From contig MPNW01000398.1 of assembly GCA_011800805.1 (NCBI GenBank), positions 59,678-76,553 on the forward strand: a stretch of 16,876 nt of DNA, given 5' to 3'. Under the pieces are notes generated by a model, which did not search any database, was not told where the DNA came from, and saw nothing but the letters and a program-made list of their open reading frames with translations. The DNA comes from Hirudo medicinalis. Taxonomy: Eukaryota; Annelida; Clitellata; Hirudinida; Hirudinidae. The translations under genes and the position numbers were made by a program. This document shows, piece by piece, positions 9,004 to 16,776 of this stretch (position 1 is its first letter; every line of letters begins with the position of its first letter).

Positions 9004-9633
9004 TTAGCAGTTAGTAAAAGTATCAAACTTTGGGAGCTTTAGCCTCCAGGGAGCTAATTCGTCCAGCCTTTCCCTGTTTGCTCTTTTCTGAAAATCTTCG
9101 ACAAAGTTTCTCAGAATGAGCGTTTCGATTGTTTCTAACGGTGTGAGCTGCTTTTTCTTTTTCATCATCAGATGGAGCCTAGCTTGTGTTTTGTTTTTAT
9201 TCTTATCTAAAAGAAAATAACAATTTCTTGCTTCGTTATTATTTGCAATTGTTCTGAGAGCATGATACGCCATGAGCTTCTGTCAGCGAAGATCGTGTGG
9301 AGGATCTCCACACTCCACCTGTAGTGATGCAGTGCTGGTTCCACGCATGCTGCCGCAGCAGATTGCAAGAGCCTGCGCCTGGATCTTCTCATAGACGCTC
9401 TTGATTCGTTCGTTTCCCAGATCAACTGTTTCGCACCCATAGTCCAGTACAGATCGGATGTACTTGTGCACCAACTCTTCCACTATCTTACCCCTGGAGT
9501 CTGAAAGGCAAGGTCCGAACATTGGGAGGCGAGCATTCAGGTCTCCACAGATGAGACACTCAGAGGAATGGTTTAAGATCAATTCCAATTGGTCGCTGGA
9601 ATAGACTGCCTGGAGGAACGTAAAAGTTGACAA
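9004..9633 (-). pseudogene. Endonuclease end fused to the post-RT region of ORF2
   Basis: One frame contains the endonuclease GDLNA box followed by DSRGKIVEELV and then abruptly HKYIRSVLDYGCETVDLG, a motif that lies after the RT palm in I-group ORF2 proteins. It continues IQAQALAICCGSMRGTST and SLQVECGDPPHDLR, a TGA (9283-9285), then QKLMAYHALRTIANN in the same frame. The TGA probably replaces an Arg codon (CGA). The frame ends APWRLKLPKFDTFTNC at 9004, about where RNase H would start. The join at roughly 9471 marks the deletion of the RT domain. Confidence 0.75.
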
Positions 9634-9958
9634 TCTTCATCGTCACGGAATCTGTAATGATAGAAATTATCAAACATTCCGGGTCCTCAGATATGACAGA
9701 GCTACTATAAGCTAGGCCTTCTCTGATACAAATCATGATCCCTCCATCATGTCTGTCATCAGTCTGATCTATTCGTTCCACTCTATACCCTCGTAATTTG
9801 AAGGATTTCCTGCTTTTAAGAAATGTTTCTTGGTGCAAGATAACCTGTAGAAAATTTAAGGATCTCAGAAATGAAACGAACTCACCCATTTTGTTGCTAA
9901 TGCCCTGACAATTCCATTGAATAATGTTTATGACATTAATGTTTACAACATTATTCAT
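9560..9958 (-). pseudogene. AP-type endonuclease domain (5' part of ORF2) of the I-like element
   Basis: The ATG at 9956-9958 overlaps the ORF1 stop (ATGAATAA), a start-stop overlap typical of coupled translation in these elements. NIIQWNCQGISNKMGEF supplies the catalytic Asn motif, HQETFLK the catalytic Glu, and RHDGGIMICIREG the following conserved block. After NFYVPPGS a frameshift near 9610 moves the reading into the next frame, where CLICGDLNARLPMFG is the GDxNA catalytic box. The terminal SDH box is absent because of the deletion. Confidence 0.8.
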
Positions 9959-11349
9959 GTTGATTGGCTTTGTCGGCTCCAGTTTCGGTGGTAGCCCTGA
10001 CAGTCTCAGGGATACCTGCTTCCTTCATACATTCGAGCACAATCATGCCTACATGGTTGATCATATCACCGAGTAGGTCAGGGTTACCATTGGGAGACCG
10101 GTGGATCATTGCTTGAGCTGTCTTAATAATTATCCTGATGAGGAGATCTGGAGATAGGCTATTTTGATCACCCCGGTTGATTCCTTCCAGGTTTTTATTC
10201 TTGTTGTGGAGACAAGTGCATGTAGTAATATCTATGTTTTATATTTGGGGCCACGTACTTATAAACGTACTTAACTAAACCCTCCTTTGTTGGACGTTAC
10301 TCGATATTACTTTACGTTATAATACAAAACGTAACAATTCTTATTTATTTAATTGTTAATAATTACATTATTTTCATCTTTCTGTTGACTAATACTACCA
10401 CTGTTTTTGGTCTTTTTCTTATATCTATTCTTAGGCTTCTTTTTCTTATCTTGAGTAACATTAGGTGAGGTAGGTGGGTTCTCCTGGGAATAACTAGGTG
10501 TCCCAGAGGGAACTGTGGCTTGCCTAGCCACCGTTTCCCTCTCATGCGCTACCTTTTGAGTAACCGTTTTGAGAGCTTGAGAGTAGCTCATGCTCTTAGT
10601 GGCCCTCAAAGTGTCGACCTGCTTTTGAATTTGGCGTTGAAGACAAACAGCCTGCCCAGTATAATGACTGGTGCTACCACAGGTCGCACAGCGCTTTTCG
10701 GCTTCCTTATTTAGACATTCCTTAATGGTATGTTCACCTAAACATTTGGGGCATTTCAAATTGTTCTTGCAATTTATTGCAATGTGCCCATAAGCATTGC
10801 ATTTGTGGCATCTTAATGGTTCCCTGATAAACGTTTTATCTTAAAGCTAAGATAGCCTAGTTTAACTTTTACAGGAATTTGGCCTATGAAATTCAAATTA
10901 ACCACAGAAGTGGGTATCTTGGTCCCGTTGGCGGTTTTAGTTACCCTTAATGCGCTCTCGCATCGCACCGATTCGATAATGTCGGCAATGTCTATATTCA
11001 TAGGCACGCCGACAATGCAGTGCTTTGGCTTATTCTCAGTATGGGATTTTACCGCGATACCATTAATCTGACTCATGGACGATAATTTCCTAATATCATT
11101 ATCGTCCTTAGCAAGAACTATAAGATTATTTCTAGGAATAATCTTCACATCGTTCCTACAGAGTAAGGAACTCATCTCTTTCTGAGCGCGGACCGTGTTC
11201 AGCTTCCCAGTGTCAGTCTTTAAAAAGACTTTTTTGTAAGTTTTCTCAGTAGGGTTCGACGAGTCAATTCTCCTTCTTTTTCGCCTAGTCGCAATTTCAA
11301 AACCCTTGTTTTCCTCCATCGCATTGTCCTCGTGCAACAGATCAACCAT
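9951..11349 (-). pseudogene. ORF1 (gag-like nucleic-acid-binding protein) of the I-like element
   Basis: It starts MVDLLHEDNAMEENKGF at 11349 and carries a basic patch (RRKRRRID). About residues 45-170 form an RNA-binding-type fold (IIPRNNLIVLAKDDND, VGVPMNIDIADIIESV). The first frame stops at 10813; one missing A in ATAAAACG explains the shift, after which REPLRCHKC continues. Three knuckles follow: CHKCNAYGHIAINC, CPKCLGEHTIKEC and CATCGSTSHYTGQAVC. A Lys-rich stretch then runs to 10349. The C-terminal part (INRGDQNSLSPDLLIRIII to GADKANQHE) is in a third frame from about 10199 to the TAA at 9951-9953, after ~145 bases of unrelated hairpin-rich sequence. The product would coat element RNA in ribonucleoprotein particles. 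Confidence 0.75.
10202..10348. other. Hairpin-rich insertion interrupting ORF1
   Basis: Between the Lys-rich end of one ORF1 frame and the start of its C-terminal frame lies AT-rich non-coding DNA with inverted repeats: GTAATATC (10225-10232) with GATATTAC (10303-10310), and GTTAC (10296-10300) with GTAAC (about 10330-10334). It also contains the near-palindrome GTACTTATAAACGTAC. It could be a small decayed hairpin element inserted in gag. I found no clear terminal repeats or target duplication. Confidence 0.35.
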
Positions 11350-11467
11350 CTTGAGCGATAATTGAGGGGAAGAATGCCCAGACTTAGCTTCTTAAATAGC
11401 CAGTCAGGACAAAGCAGGATGTCCACAAACAAAGGATGCGTGCCTGGTAAGTCATCGCTGATAGGGT

Positions 11468-11505
11468 TAGGATCAGCATGTGATTATGATGGATGTGCGA
11501 TCCTA
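11468..11505. repeat. Short inverted repeat upstream of the I-like element
   Basis: TAGGATC at 11468-11474 and GATCCTA at 11499-11505 pair perfectly. The stem extends by GCA/TGC after a one-base bulge. Function unknown. Confidence 0.5.
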
Positions 11506-11545
11506 CAAGTATTTTAAATCGCCACATCAAACCAATACTTTTATT

Positions 11546-11607
11546 TGTGATTTTGATTTGAAATCATTTTGTCATGTGCGATTTTGATTTGAATTCATAT
11601 TTTGATG
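11546..11607. repeat. Two tandem copies of a 31-bp unit
   Basis: 11546-11576 and 11577-11607 both read TG(T/C)GATTTTGATTTGAA and then diverge slightly (ATCATTTTGTCATG versus TTCATATTTTGATG). Confidence 0.6.
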
Positions 11608-11610
11608 ATT

Positions 11611-11891
11611 TGTAACCACAAAGAATCAAAGAATTTTCTTTGCTCACTAAGTGTTATTTACCTTTGCTGCTACTTTTTCAATGCAGTTTAAATATTCTTC
11701 TGTTTGCTATTCTAAGATCACAACAGGTGAAAGTGGTAAAAATGGTGATAAAAACGAAAATGTTGATTTAATTTAAAATTACAAGTGAGAAAGGTGACAG
11801 AATTATTGCTAAATGCGTTAACAGTTGATAGTCAAATATCAAGATCGAGACTTGTAACCACGAATTTTCTTCGCTCACTAAATGTTATTTA
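11611..11891. repeat. Dispersed direct repeat of about 40 bp (two copies)
   Basis: Copy one (11611-11661) and copy two (11853-11891) share TGTAACCAC, then GAATTTTCTT(T/C)GCTCACTAA and (G/A)TGTTATTTAC. Copy one has an extra ~10 bases after TGTAACCAC. They lie about 240 bases apart. On the minus strand the shared block begins GTAAATAACA, which at copy one is the donor of the weak exon candidate at 11662-11699. Confidence 0.65.
11662..11699 (-). CDS. Weak exon candidate on the minus strand
   Basis: Between AACAG and GTAAAT, one frame reads EYLNCIEKVAAK (phase 1 in, phase 0 out). A second candidate near 11937-11980, ending ...RHFSNY at a GTAAAT donor, has the matching phase. They could be upstream exons of the minus-strand gene at 7055-8471, whose introns are mostly phase 0. 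No homology is recognised. Confidence 0.2.
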
Positions 11892-12189
11892 CTTTTTATC
11901 CAAATCAATCAATCATCCCCTTTGCTTATTTACGGTAGTTGGAGAAGTGACGGGTGCTGCAACTCGTTGCCAGTGAGTTTGCATTAACGACTCCTTTTTG
12001 TTGAATGAATTACATGGCATGGTCAAAGGGACAGTTCGAAACACTTACATAGTTTGATACCTGCATAACGTTTTGACTAGTGCTCGTACTCAGCTTTCAG
12101 CAATTGATCTATGGATGAGAACATTGTGATTATCCAGTAGGAAACTGCTGAGTTCATCTGACTTATTAGGTGTTAATTTGAAATTTTAG
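11700..12189. other. No confident gene
   Basis: Apart from the second copy of the direct repeat and the weak candidate exon near 11937-11980, a 12-base block at about 12040 sits between strong splice-like signals on the minus strand (ATGCAG and GTAAGTG). It is too short to support on its own. Confidence 0.35.
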
Positions 12190-12413
12190 GTAACAAACAT
12201 CGAATAAAAGTGTCACGCATGAGTCATTCTAACCGAATACTGGTTAAGTGCATCCAAGAAAGAAATAGGTCTACTCAAGCATTTGCTGAATATTCACTAC
12301 TTAGACAACAAGCAAGAAAACATTTAAAAAAGTTTACTATTCAAAGGACAGGCACAAACGCTTTGAGAACAGAAACCAAGAGGACTCCCCAAAATTTCGA
12401 TTCTTATAAGTGA
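12190..12413 (+). CDS. Candidate terminal exon of the plus-strand gene
   Basis: Acceptor ATTTTAG ends at 12189. The open frame reads NKHRIKVSRMSHSNRILVKC, then IQERNRSTQAFAEYSLLRQQ and a basic C-terminus, ending at TGA 12411-12413. Phase 1 matches the exon ending at 3580 (...LGPTG), so the two can be joined in frame into a basic protein of about 115 residues. AATAAA at 12502-12507 gives a 3' UTR of roughly 110 bases. Family not recognised. The exon may instead belong to a gene whose other exons I missed, and the long distance to 3580 makes the link speculative. Confidence 0.4.
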
Positions 12414-12501
12414 TGACTTCAAATATGGATTCAATATATGTATGCACAGCAAATTATATAGCTTCCAAGCCAATTGTCATACGGACAATAATTCACAACA
12501 A

Positions 12502-12507
12502 AATAAA
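12502..12507 (+). promoter_or_regulatory. Poly(A) signal AATAAA
   Basis: Lies 89 bases after the TGA at 12411-12413, where a plus-strand terminal exon would need it. Confidence 0.4.
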
Positions 12508-12592
12508 GTTCTTCTAATGTTGCCTACAAATTCAAACACATATTTTAAAATAATCATAGAAGGATGTCTCTCCAACATTAGAGAATGCCCAG

Positions 12593-12683
12593 TCAACATG
12601 CCTGATGGACTTGCTCTCCTTTTAACATCCTTAACAAATCTCCCATAAGGTACTCGTGGCGTTTCGGTAAAAACAAAAAAGGA
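12593..12683 (-). pseudogene. Last recognisable exon of the broken gene
   Basis: Acceptor ATCCTTGCAG. In the phase demanded by the previous exon it reads PFLFLPKRHEYLMGDLLRML then KGEQVHQAC and stops at TGA 12593-12595. I see no clear AATAAA shortly downstream on this strand, so this stop may be another lesion or the exon may continue through an unseen donor. The other minus-strand frame through the same bases (12477-12689) breaks the phase. Confidence 0.45.
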
Positions 12684-12741
12684 CTGCAAGGATAAGGCAT
12701 CATTTAACAGTTATTTGAAGATATTTTATTAAAACTTGGCG

Positions 12742-12852
12742 TGCAGGTTGGTTGAATGGATTGCGTTTCTGGTAATAATACTCATAATGTCATGTTCGAA
12801 ACCCAGCCTGCAAAAGCGCCCTTTGGAAGGAGAGCTATATAGATGAACTGCA
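12742..12852 (+). mobile_element. tRNA-derived SINE-like sequence
   Basis: TGGTTGAATGG (12749-12759) fits an RNA polymerase III A box and GTTCGAAAC (12794-12802) a B box, 34 bases apart as in a tRNA gene. Flanking 7-base segments pair like an acceptor stem (TGCAGGT with GCCTGCA, one G-T pair). The T stem does not pair, so this is not a functional tRNA. Downstream, GGAAGGAGAGCTATATAGATGAACTGCATTAAAT resembles the tail that invertebrate SINEs share with LINEs, but I recall that only loosely. It lies just beyond the last exons of the minus-strand pseudogene. Confidence 0.45.
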
Positions 12853-12880
12853 TTAAATAATATAAAATACGTCAACTCAC

Positions 12881-13029
12881 CACATCTTCATTGCCACTTC
12901 AATCCATTTTGATAAATTACAAGGCAGCGGCTGTTTTGTTGAAATATATCTGTAAAATGTCTTAGTCAAATAAAAACATTTGCCGGATCTAAACACTAAA
13001 GATTCGTATTTTTCAGAAAATTGGTTCAT
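12881..13029 (-). pseudogene. Exon of the broken gene
   Basis: Acceptor CATTTTAG. Reads MNQFSEKYESLVFRSGKCFY and LTKTFYRYISTKQPLPCNLS, ending KWIEVAMKM and two bases before GTGAGT (phase 0 to 2). The Met is internal, since the phase-0 exon at 13125 joins it. Undamaged. Confidence 0.55.
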
Positions 13030-13124
13030 CTAAAATGATTTTAACAAGTCTTAGAAAATTAATGAAATGATATATAGGAGAAAAATATTCAAAAATCGAA
13101 ATCAAATATACCTTACGAACATAC

Positions 13125-13443
13125 CTTAAGGACATCTGCAGCCCTCAAAAAGGCTGTATGCAATATACTAATCACTTGCAGTCGGTTTATGAAGTCATCA
13201 AATAAAATATATTTCTGGATCACCAAATCTTCAGGGGGTTCATTGATTGCCATGTTCAAAGAATCTTTAAATCTCTCATTCATCGTAAATTACTTTTAAA
13301 GCCCTGATGAAAGACTCTATAAGTTGAATTCTCTGATGTTCATCATTTGATGAAAAAAAATATGAGTAAAGGAGATCAAATTTTATAAGAGTTGGTTCAG
13401 GTATATCTTTTAGCAATTTCTCTATGTAGCATTCTTGGTCACT
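13125..13443 (-). pseudogene. Large exon of the broken gene with a 4-bp tandem duplication
   Basis: SDQECYIEKLLKDIPEPTLI through FIRALKVIYDE, then a duplicated ATGA (complement of 13276-13283) that creates TGA, after which the shifted frame reads RFKDSLNMAINEPPEDLVIQ and ends FLRAADVLK at a GTATGT donor. Without the extra four bases the exon would be 105 codons with phase-0 ends. The GTAATT at ALK could act as an alternative donor, but the matching sequence beyond it argues for a single exon. Confidence 0.6.
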
Positions 13444-13760
13444 CTGTCGATAGGACATGGGATATTACATTAAAATGGTTCTAAATGCTTTATACAGTCA
13501 CTTTTATGATTTCCAATGATTTGATAATTTTAACAAATTTATGTGACGGTTTTAAAAATATTAAGCAATACCAAAGATTACCAAAGTTAATAATAGTGAA
13601 AATAGAAACAACAATGTTAAAAAATTCGTGAGACCTTGTTCGTAGAGAATGTGTAAAAAAAATCATAAAAGTAACTGATCCAAAAACTCTAGTATGGCCT
13701 CAGCTGGACGGTAGGTTGTAATCATAAATTTAAAAAATTATAATTTATAAGGCATCAGTC

Positions 13761-13819
13761 GCATTATTTTATTATTGTCCTCCTGATCAAGTAATCTGAG
13801 GACTTTGATAAAATAATAC
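13761..13819. repeat. Imperfect hairpin with 22-base arms
   Basis: 13761-13782 and 13798-13819 pair at 18 of 22 positions around a 15-base loop. The inner GTCCTC/GAGGAC stem is perfect and the outer part is AT-rich. It lies in a probable intron of the broken gene. Confidence 0.5.
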
Positions 13820-13867
13820 ATTATTATGTCAAATGGCGTGCAGGTAAAAGCTTAGGGGGTACTATAC

Positions 13868-13923
13868 AAGTGGTTGATCGTTCAAAAAGTGCCTTCATAT
13901 CCTGTTCGGATACATAAAAGCAA
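13868..13923 (-). pseudogene. Possible exon of the broken gene
   Basis: CFYVSEQDMKALFERST between a TTTTGAG acceptor and GTATAG (or GTACCC a few bases on). Coding-like, but the boundaries are not fixed. Confidence 0.3.
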
Positions 13924-14263
13924 CTCAAAAGATCGGATTAATACAAAAATCGACTATTAACCCCCATTTACAAATTTTTTTCAAATGTTCTTATGTTCTT
14001 GGCGGGATATCCAGGTTGTAATTCTTCGCTTCTTTAACGATCGCGCCTGAGGAATGTTTTTCCATTTTAATAACCATGCAATAACTAACCTTTCCGAAAA
14101 AAACCTGTAAAAGTAGATCTGAGTAACCATCATAAAATACAGATGACTTAAACAGACGATAAAATCATTGTAACTTCAAAATCCATTATTAAAACTGTTA
14201 ATGTTCTTATAAGTATTACGGTAGTGTCTGTCTACTTTTCTTATGGGTTTGTTTAGTTAAAAC

Positions 14264-14351
14264 CCAATATCTTCGAGATGCGACGTTCATCATTTTCAGT
14301 ACAAGGCAAACATCCGTGATTTTCCAGGGTTGTATTAAGTATGGTAAAGAT
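14264..14351 (-). pseudogene. Possible exon of the broken gene
   Basis: Acceptor ATGGCAG, then IFTILNTTLENHGCLPCTEN and DERRISKIL, to a GTTTTA donor. It looks coding, but its phase does not join neatly to either neighbour that I can define. Confidence 0.35.
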
Positions 14352-14596
14352 CTGCCATAAAAGGTCATTACACAAATAAATTAATCGCATGAGCAATAAA
14401 AATATCGATAATTCGATATCGAGAGACTCTTATTACATAAAACCGATCAAAAAACCTAGGGGACATTCTTTCTGAACAGCTATATCGATTGACTGCACTA
14501 ATACCGAAGTGCTAACTGGATCCAGGATTCTCTGGAGAATGTAATTTATTTATTTAAATATTTAATAGCATGAATAATTTTAGGCAAGTTTCTAAC

Positions 14597-14843
14597 ATCC
14601 GTCATCATGACATTACGGAATAAGCTTATGGTTAGTTCGAGAAACTTCAACGTGGATTCTTGAGAATAAGCTTCTGTTGATGTTAAAACTTTATCAAAGA
14701 CAACTGAATTAACGATTTAAAATTTAAAATTATTAGAAGTGTCCCACGTACTCGGCAAAGTTTCAATTGGTTGGGGAATATCTAGCCTTAATAAGTCATC
14801 GATTGCTGAAGAACTCTGATCTGAAATTTTTTGCAGGAGAGAA
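14597..14843 (-). pseudogene. Two further exons of the broken gene
   Basis: 14752-14843 reads SLLQKISDQSSSAIDDLLRL then DIPQPIETLP, with a strong GTACGT donor. 14597-14673 reads AYSQESTLKFLELTISLFRN then VMMTD; its donor (GTTAGA) is weak and its end uncertain. Next, an acceptor at 14532 opens RILDPVSTSVLVQSIDIAVQ. Confidence 0.5.
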
Positions 14844-15140
14844 CTGAAACAAATAAATGAATGAATTGTATGCTATTAATAAAGTATTCATCCCATTTAA
14901 AACCCCTTTATTTAACTGGACATTGAAACTGGAAACTGAACAGAATTCCATGTTATCTAGCTTTAAGTTAATTTTTAAAGTTCTATCTATCATTAAATGT
15001 ACTCATTGTAATAAATAAAATTAACATTCTTTTAAATTATTCATAAATGAAGTGTTGAACCGGAAAAAACAAAAATACATAATAGTTAAATTAGCATTAA
15101 TCAGGAATTTTTGAGATAACTATTATTAAAAGAGACAAAC

Positions 15141-15215
15141 CTTGCACGAAGAGATATTTCATGGAATGCGTTTCTGTCGAGAAAAAATAGGTGCTAAAAT
15201 AGCATCATCAGAAAA
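15141..15215 (-). pseudogene. Exon of the broken gene with a one-base insertion
   Basis: FSDDAILAPIFSRQ, then (one A too many at 15171-15173) NAFHEISLRA, with donor GTTTGT. The unshifted reading would hit TGA after four more codons. The shifted reading meets the next exon (SLLQKISDQSSSAIDDLL) in the correct phase. Confidence 0.6.
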
Positions 15216-15263
15216 CTGGAAAACATTTTAGAATTTAAATGTAGGCATTAAAATTCGATCTAC

Positions 15264-15373
15264 CTCTTCATAACGTGGTAAAATCTGAATTGGATATTCC
15301 ACACCATACATGCCGCTGGAATGACTCCATTTCTTTCCAAATTCTTCAATTGTTTGAATAAGCTCCCGTATTT
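15264..15373 (-). pseudogene. Exon of the broken gene
   Basis: IRELIQTIEEFGKKWSHSSG followed by MYGVEYPIQILPRYEE, phase 1 to 0, acceptor TTTAAG, donor GTAGAT. Undamaged in itself, and the best block for a homology search. Confidence 0.65.
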
Positions 15374-15412
15374 CTTAAAGAAAGGTATAATGCTTGCTTT
15401 AAATATTTATAC

Positions 15413-15649
15413 CGTATTGTCAACGGTTGCTGATAAATTTTACTTTGTTCCGCTTCGTTATGGACTGTAGACATTTTAAGACAGTTTCTAGAATAAAATT
15501 ACCATTATCGCTTAGTAAAATATGAATTTAAGAACATAATTTAAACTGACTAGTTTGGCTTGACAAAACTTATGCCTTTACCGATTTCTGGTCTTAATAG
15601 TGAATAGCTTTCGTGTCCAAAATATCTCAAAATAATAAAGTTATTATTT
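15413..15649 (-). pseudogene. Two exons of the broken gene, one with an in-frame TGA
   Basis: 15582-15649 reads NNNFIILRYFGHESYSLLRP (donor GTAAAG). 15413-15487 reads TVLKCLQSITKRNKVKFISN-R, TGA (15420-15422), then Q-Y (donor GTATAA). Phases fit on both sides, and the next exon continues EIRELIQTIEEFG. The TGA most simply derives from CGA (Arg). Confidence 0.6.
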
Positions 15650-15941
15650 CTCACATCAATTTAGAAGAGCTTCGCAAGCGAAGAATATGAAATTAATAAT
15701 TTGAAGTAAATTTAAAAGGTATTTTAAAATCTCTCGTAGTTTTACACATCAATATATCTTGACATTTTCTTTTTATTCAATATAAAGTTGCAAAAAACAT
15801 CGGTATTATTTCGTGTATATATGCCCTTAGAATGATAATGCTTTTTTTCATATTAAACTTTTATTTATCCACATATAATATATTGTAACATCGTTTGAGT
15901 CTCCCCGTATCATTCTGGGTTTGGACAATTATTTATTTCAC

Positions 15942-16189
15942 GTGAAAAGAACGATTCTTCTTATTTTTTGTCTATCGTTTTTTTCATCAGCCAATATCAT
16001 TTCCACTAACATCATTTTATTGGATATTTTTGTTTACAAAATATCTTATTAGTGGGCCACAGAAGTTCGGCTTAATATGGCACTTGTCTTGAATCTGTTT
16101 CAATAAACAATCAATATTGCTAACTGCCATGAATTTTTCCTTGTTCAACAAAGGCTTTTTTTCAACAAAAAATTGTCTTATAAAGTTTT
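15942..16189 (-). pseudogene. Long exon of the broken gene with a +1 frameshift
   Basis: First frame: NFIRQFFVEKKPLLNKEKF to HIKPNFCGPLIRYFVNK. After an A run at 16027-16031, the second frame continues ISNKMMLVEMILADEKNDRQ and KIRRIVLFT to a GTGAAA donor. The exon is 248 bases; 247 would satisfy the phases of both neighbouring introns, so exactly one extra base is present. Confidence 0.6.
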
Positions 16190-16386
16190 CTTAAGAAATG
16201 AAGGATTTTTAATTGTTAATTGCAACATGTTTTGTATGATAGTTTAATAACAACATTTGATGAAATGCCTGTTCGAAGTCCTCATTACAATAAATAATTG
16301 TAGTATTTTATTAATGTCCTAGCATAAGGGGCTCTCAGATCATCCTGATAGCCTCTCCTGTCTGTCCCCTAATTTTTCTTATTAAC

Positions 16387-16535
16387 GTAAAGTATCTATG
16401 AGCGCTTGCAATTGAGACTTGAAAACTGTGGATTCAAGCAGTTCAACTTGTTAGATAATTAATGCTTTATCAACATTCACCATTTCTCAGTGTGAAGGTT
16501 ACAGAATCGCGCAGTACAGCTTTAAGTTTTCCGAA
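16387..16535 (-). pseudogene. Two exons of the broken minus-strand gene
   Basis: 16481-16535 reads FGKLKAVLRDSVTFTLRN (phase 0 to 1, donor GTGAAT). 16387-16425 reads FKSQLQALIDTL (phase 1 to 1, donor GTTAAT). Both join the next exon, which starts NFIRQFFVEKK, in frame. Confidence 0.55.
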
Positions 16536-16738
16536 CTGAGGATATAAAATTAATTGCATGGTCGTTGAACAGGACTGATAACAAATTTAAAATTTTGTGT
16601 CCTTTACTTCAAAAATTACTGTCATTCCTTCCAGGATAAACAAAAATAATATAAAGTAAAAGAATTTTAAGCTACTTTGACCACTTTTTGAATTCAAAAA
16701 AAAAACTAGATCAGAATGTTGTAGCAGATCTTCTTTAC

Positions 16739-16776
16739 CTTACGAGAAGCTTCTGTGGTAGAAGAACCAAAATAGT
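16739..16776 (-). pseudogene. Exon of the broken minus-strand gene (N-terminal Ser-rich part)
   Basis: Reads YFGSSTTEASRK before a GTAAAG donor (phase 0). With the partial exon at 16861-16876 (RLSSS plus one base, donor GTAACT) it gives RLSSSNYFGSSTTEASRK, probably a disordered N-terminal stretch. The start codon is outside the window. Confidence 0.5.

Larger units (their letters stand above)
9004..11445 (-). mobile_element. I-like non-LTR retrotransposon, internally deleted
   Basis: In element order this holds a 5' UTR (from about 11445), ORF1 gag (11349-9951) with three zinc knuckles, and ORF2 starting at 9958 with an AP-type endonuclease. The endonuclease is joined directly to the region that normally follows the reverse transcriptase (IRSVLDYGC... 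to ...APWRLKLPKF). The whole RT palm is missing, and homology stops at about 9010, before the RNase H domain expected in the I group. ORF1 has frameshifts and ORF2 has one frameshift plus a TGA at 9283-9285. The triple-knuckle gag plus AP endonuclease plus post-RT signature points to the I/Nimb group or a relative such as Jockey; the exact clade is not settled. The copy is dead. Confidence 0.75.

Noticed and set aside
12442..12689. Overlapping open frames on both strands
   Set aside because: The plus frame lies in a likely 3' UTR. The minus frame has the wrong phase for the upstream exon, whereas another minus frame (PFLFLPKRHEYL) fits.
12742..12812. Functional tRNA gene
   Set aside because: The A and B boxes and acceptor stem are present, but the T stem does not pair and no convincing anticodon arm can be drawn.
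13276..15422. UGA read as an amino acid (alternative code or selenocysteine)
   Set aside because: The TGA at 13276 comes from a frame-shifting 4-bp duplication. Other genes here use TGG for Trp and ordinary stops, so decay explains the data better.
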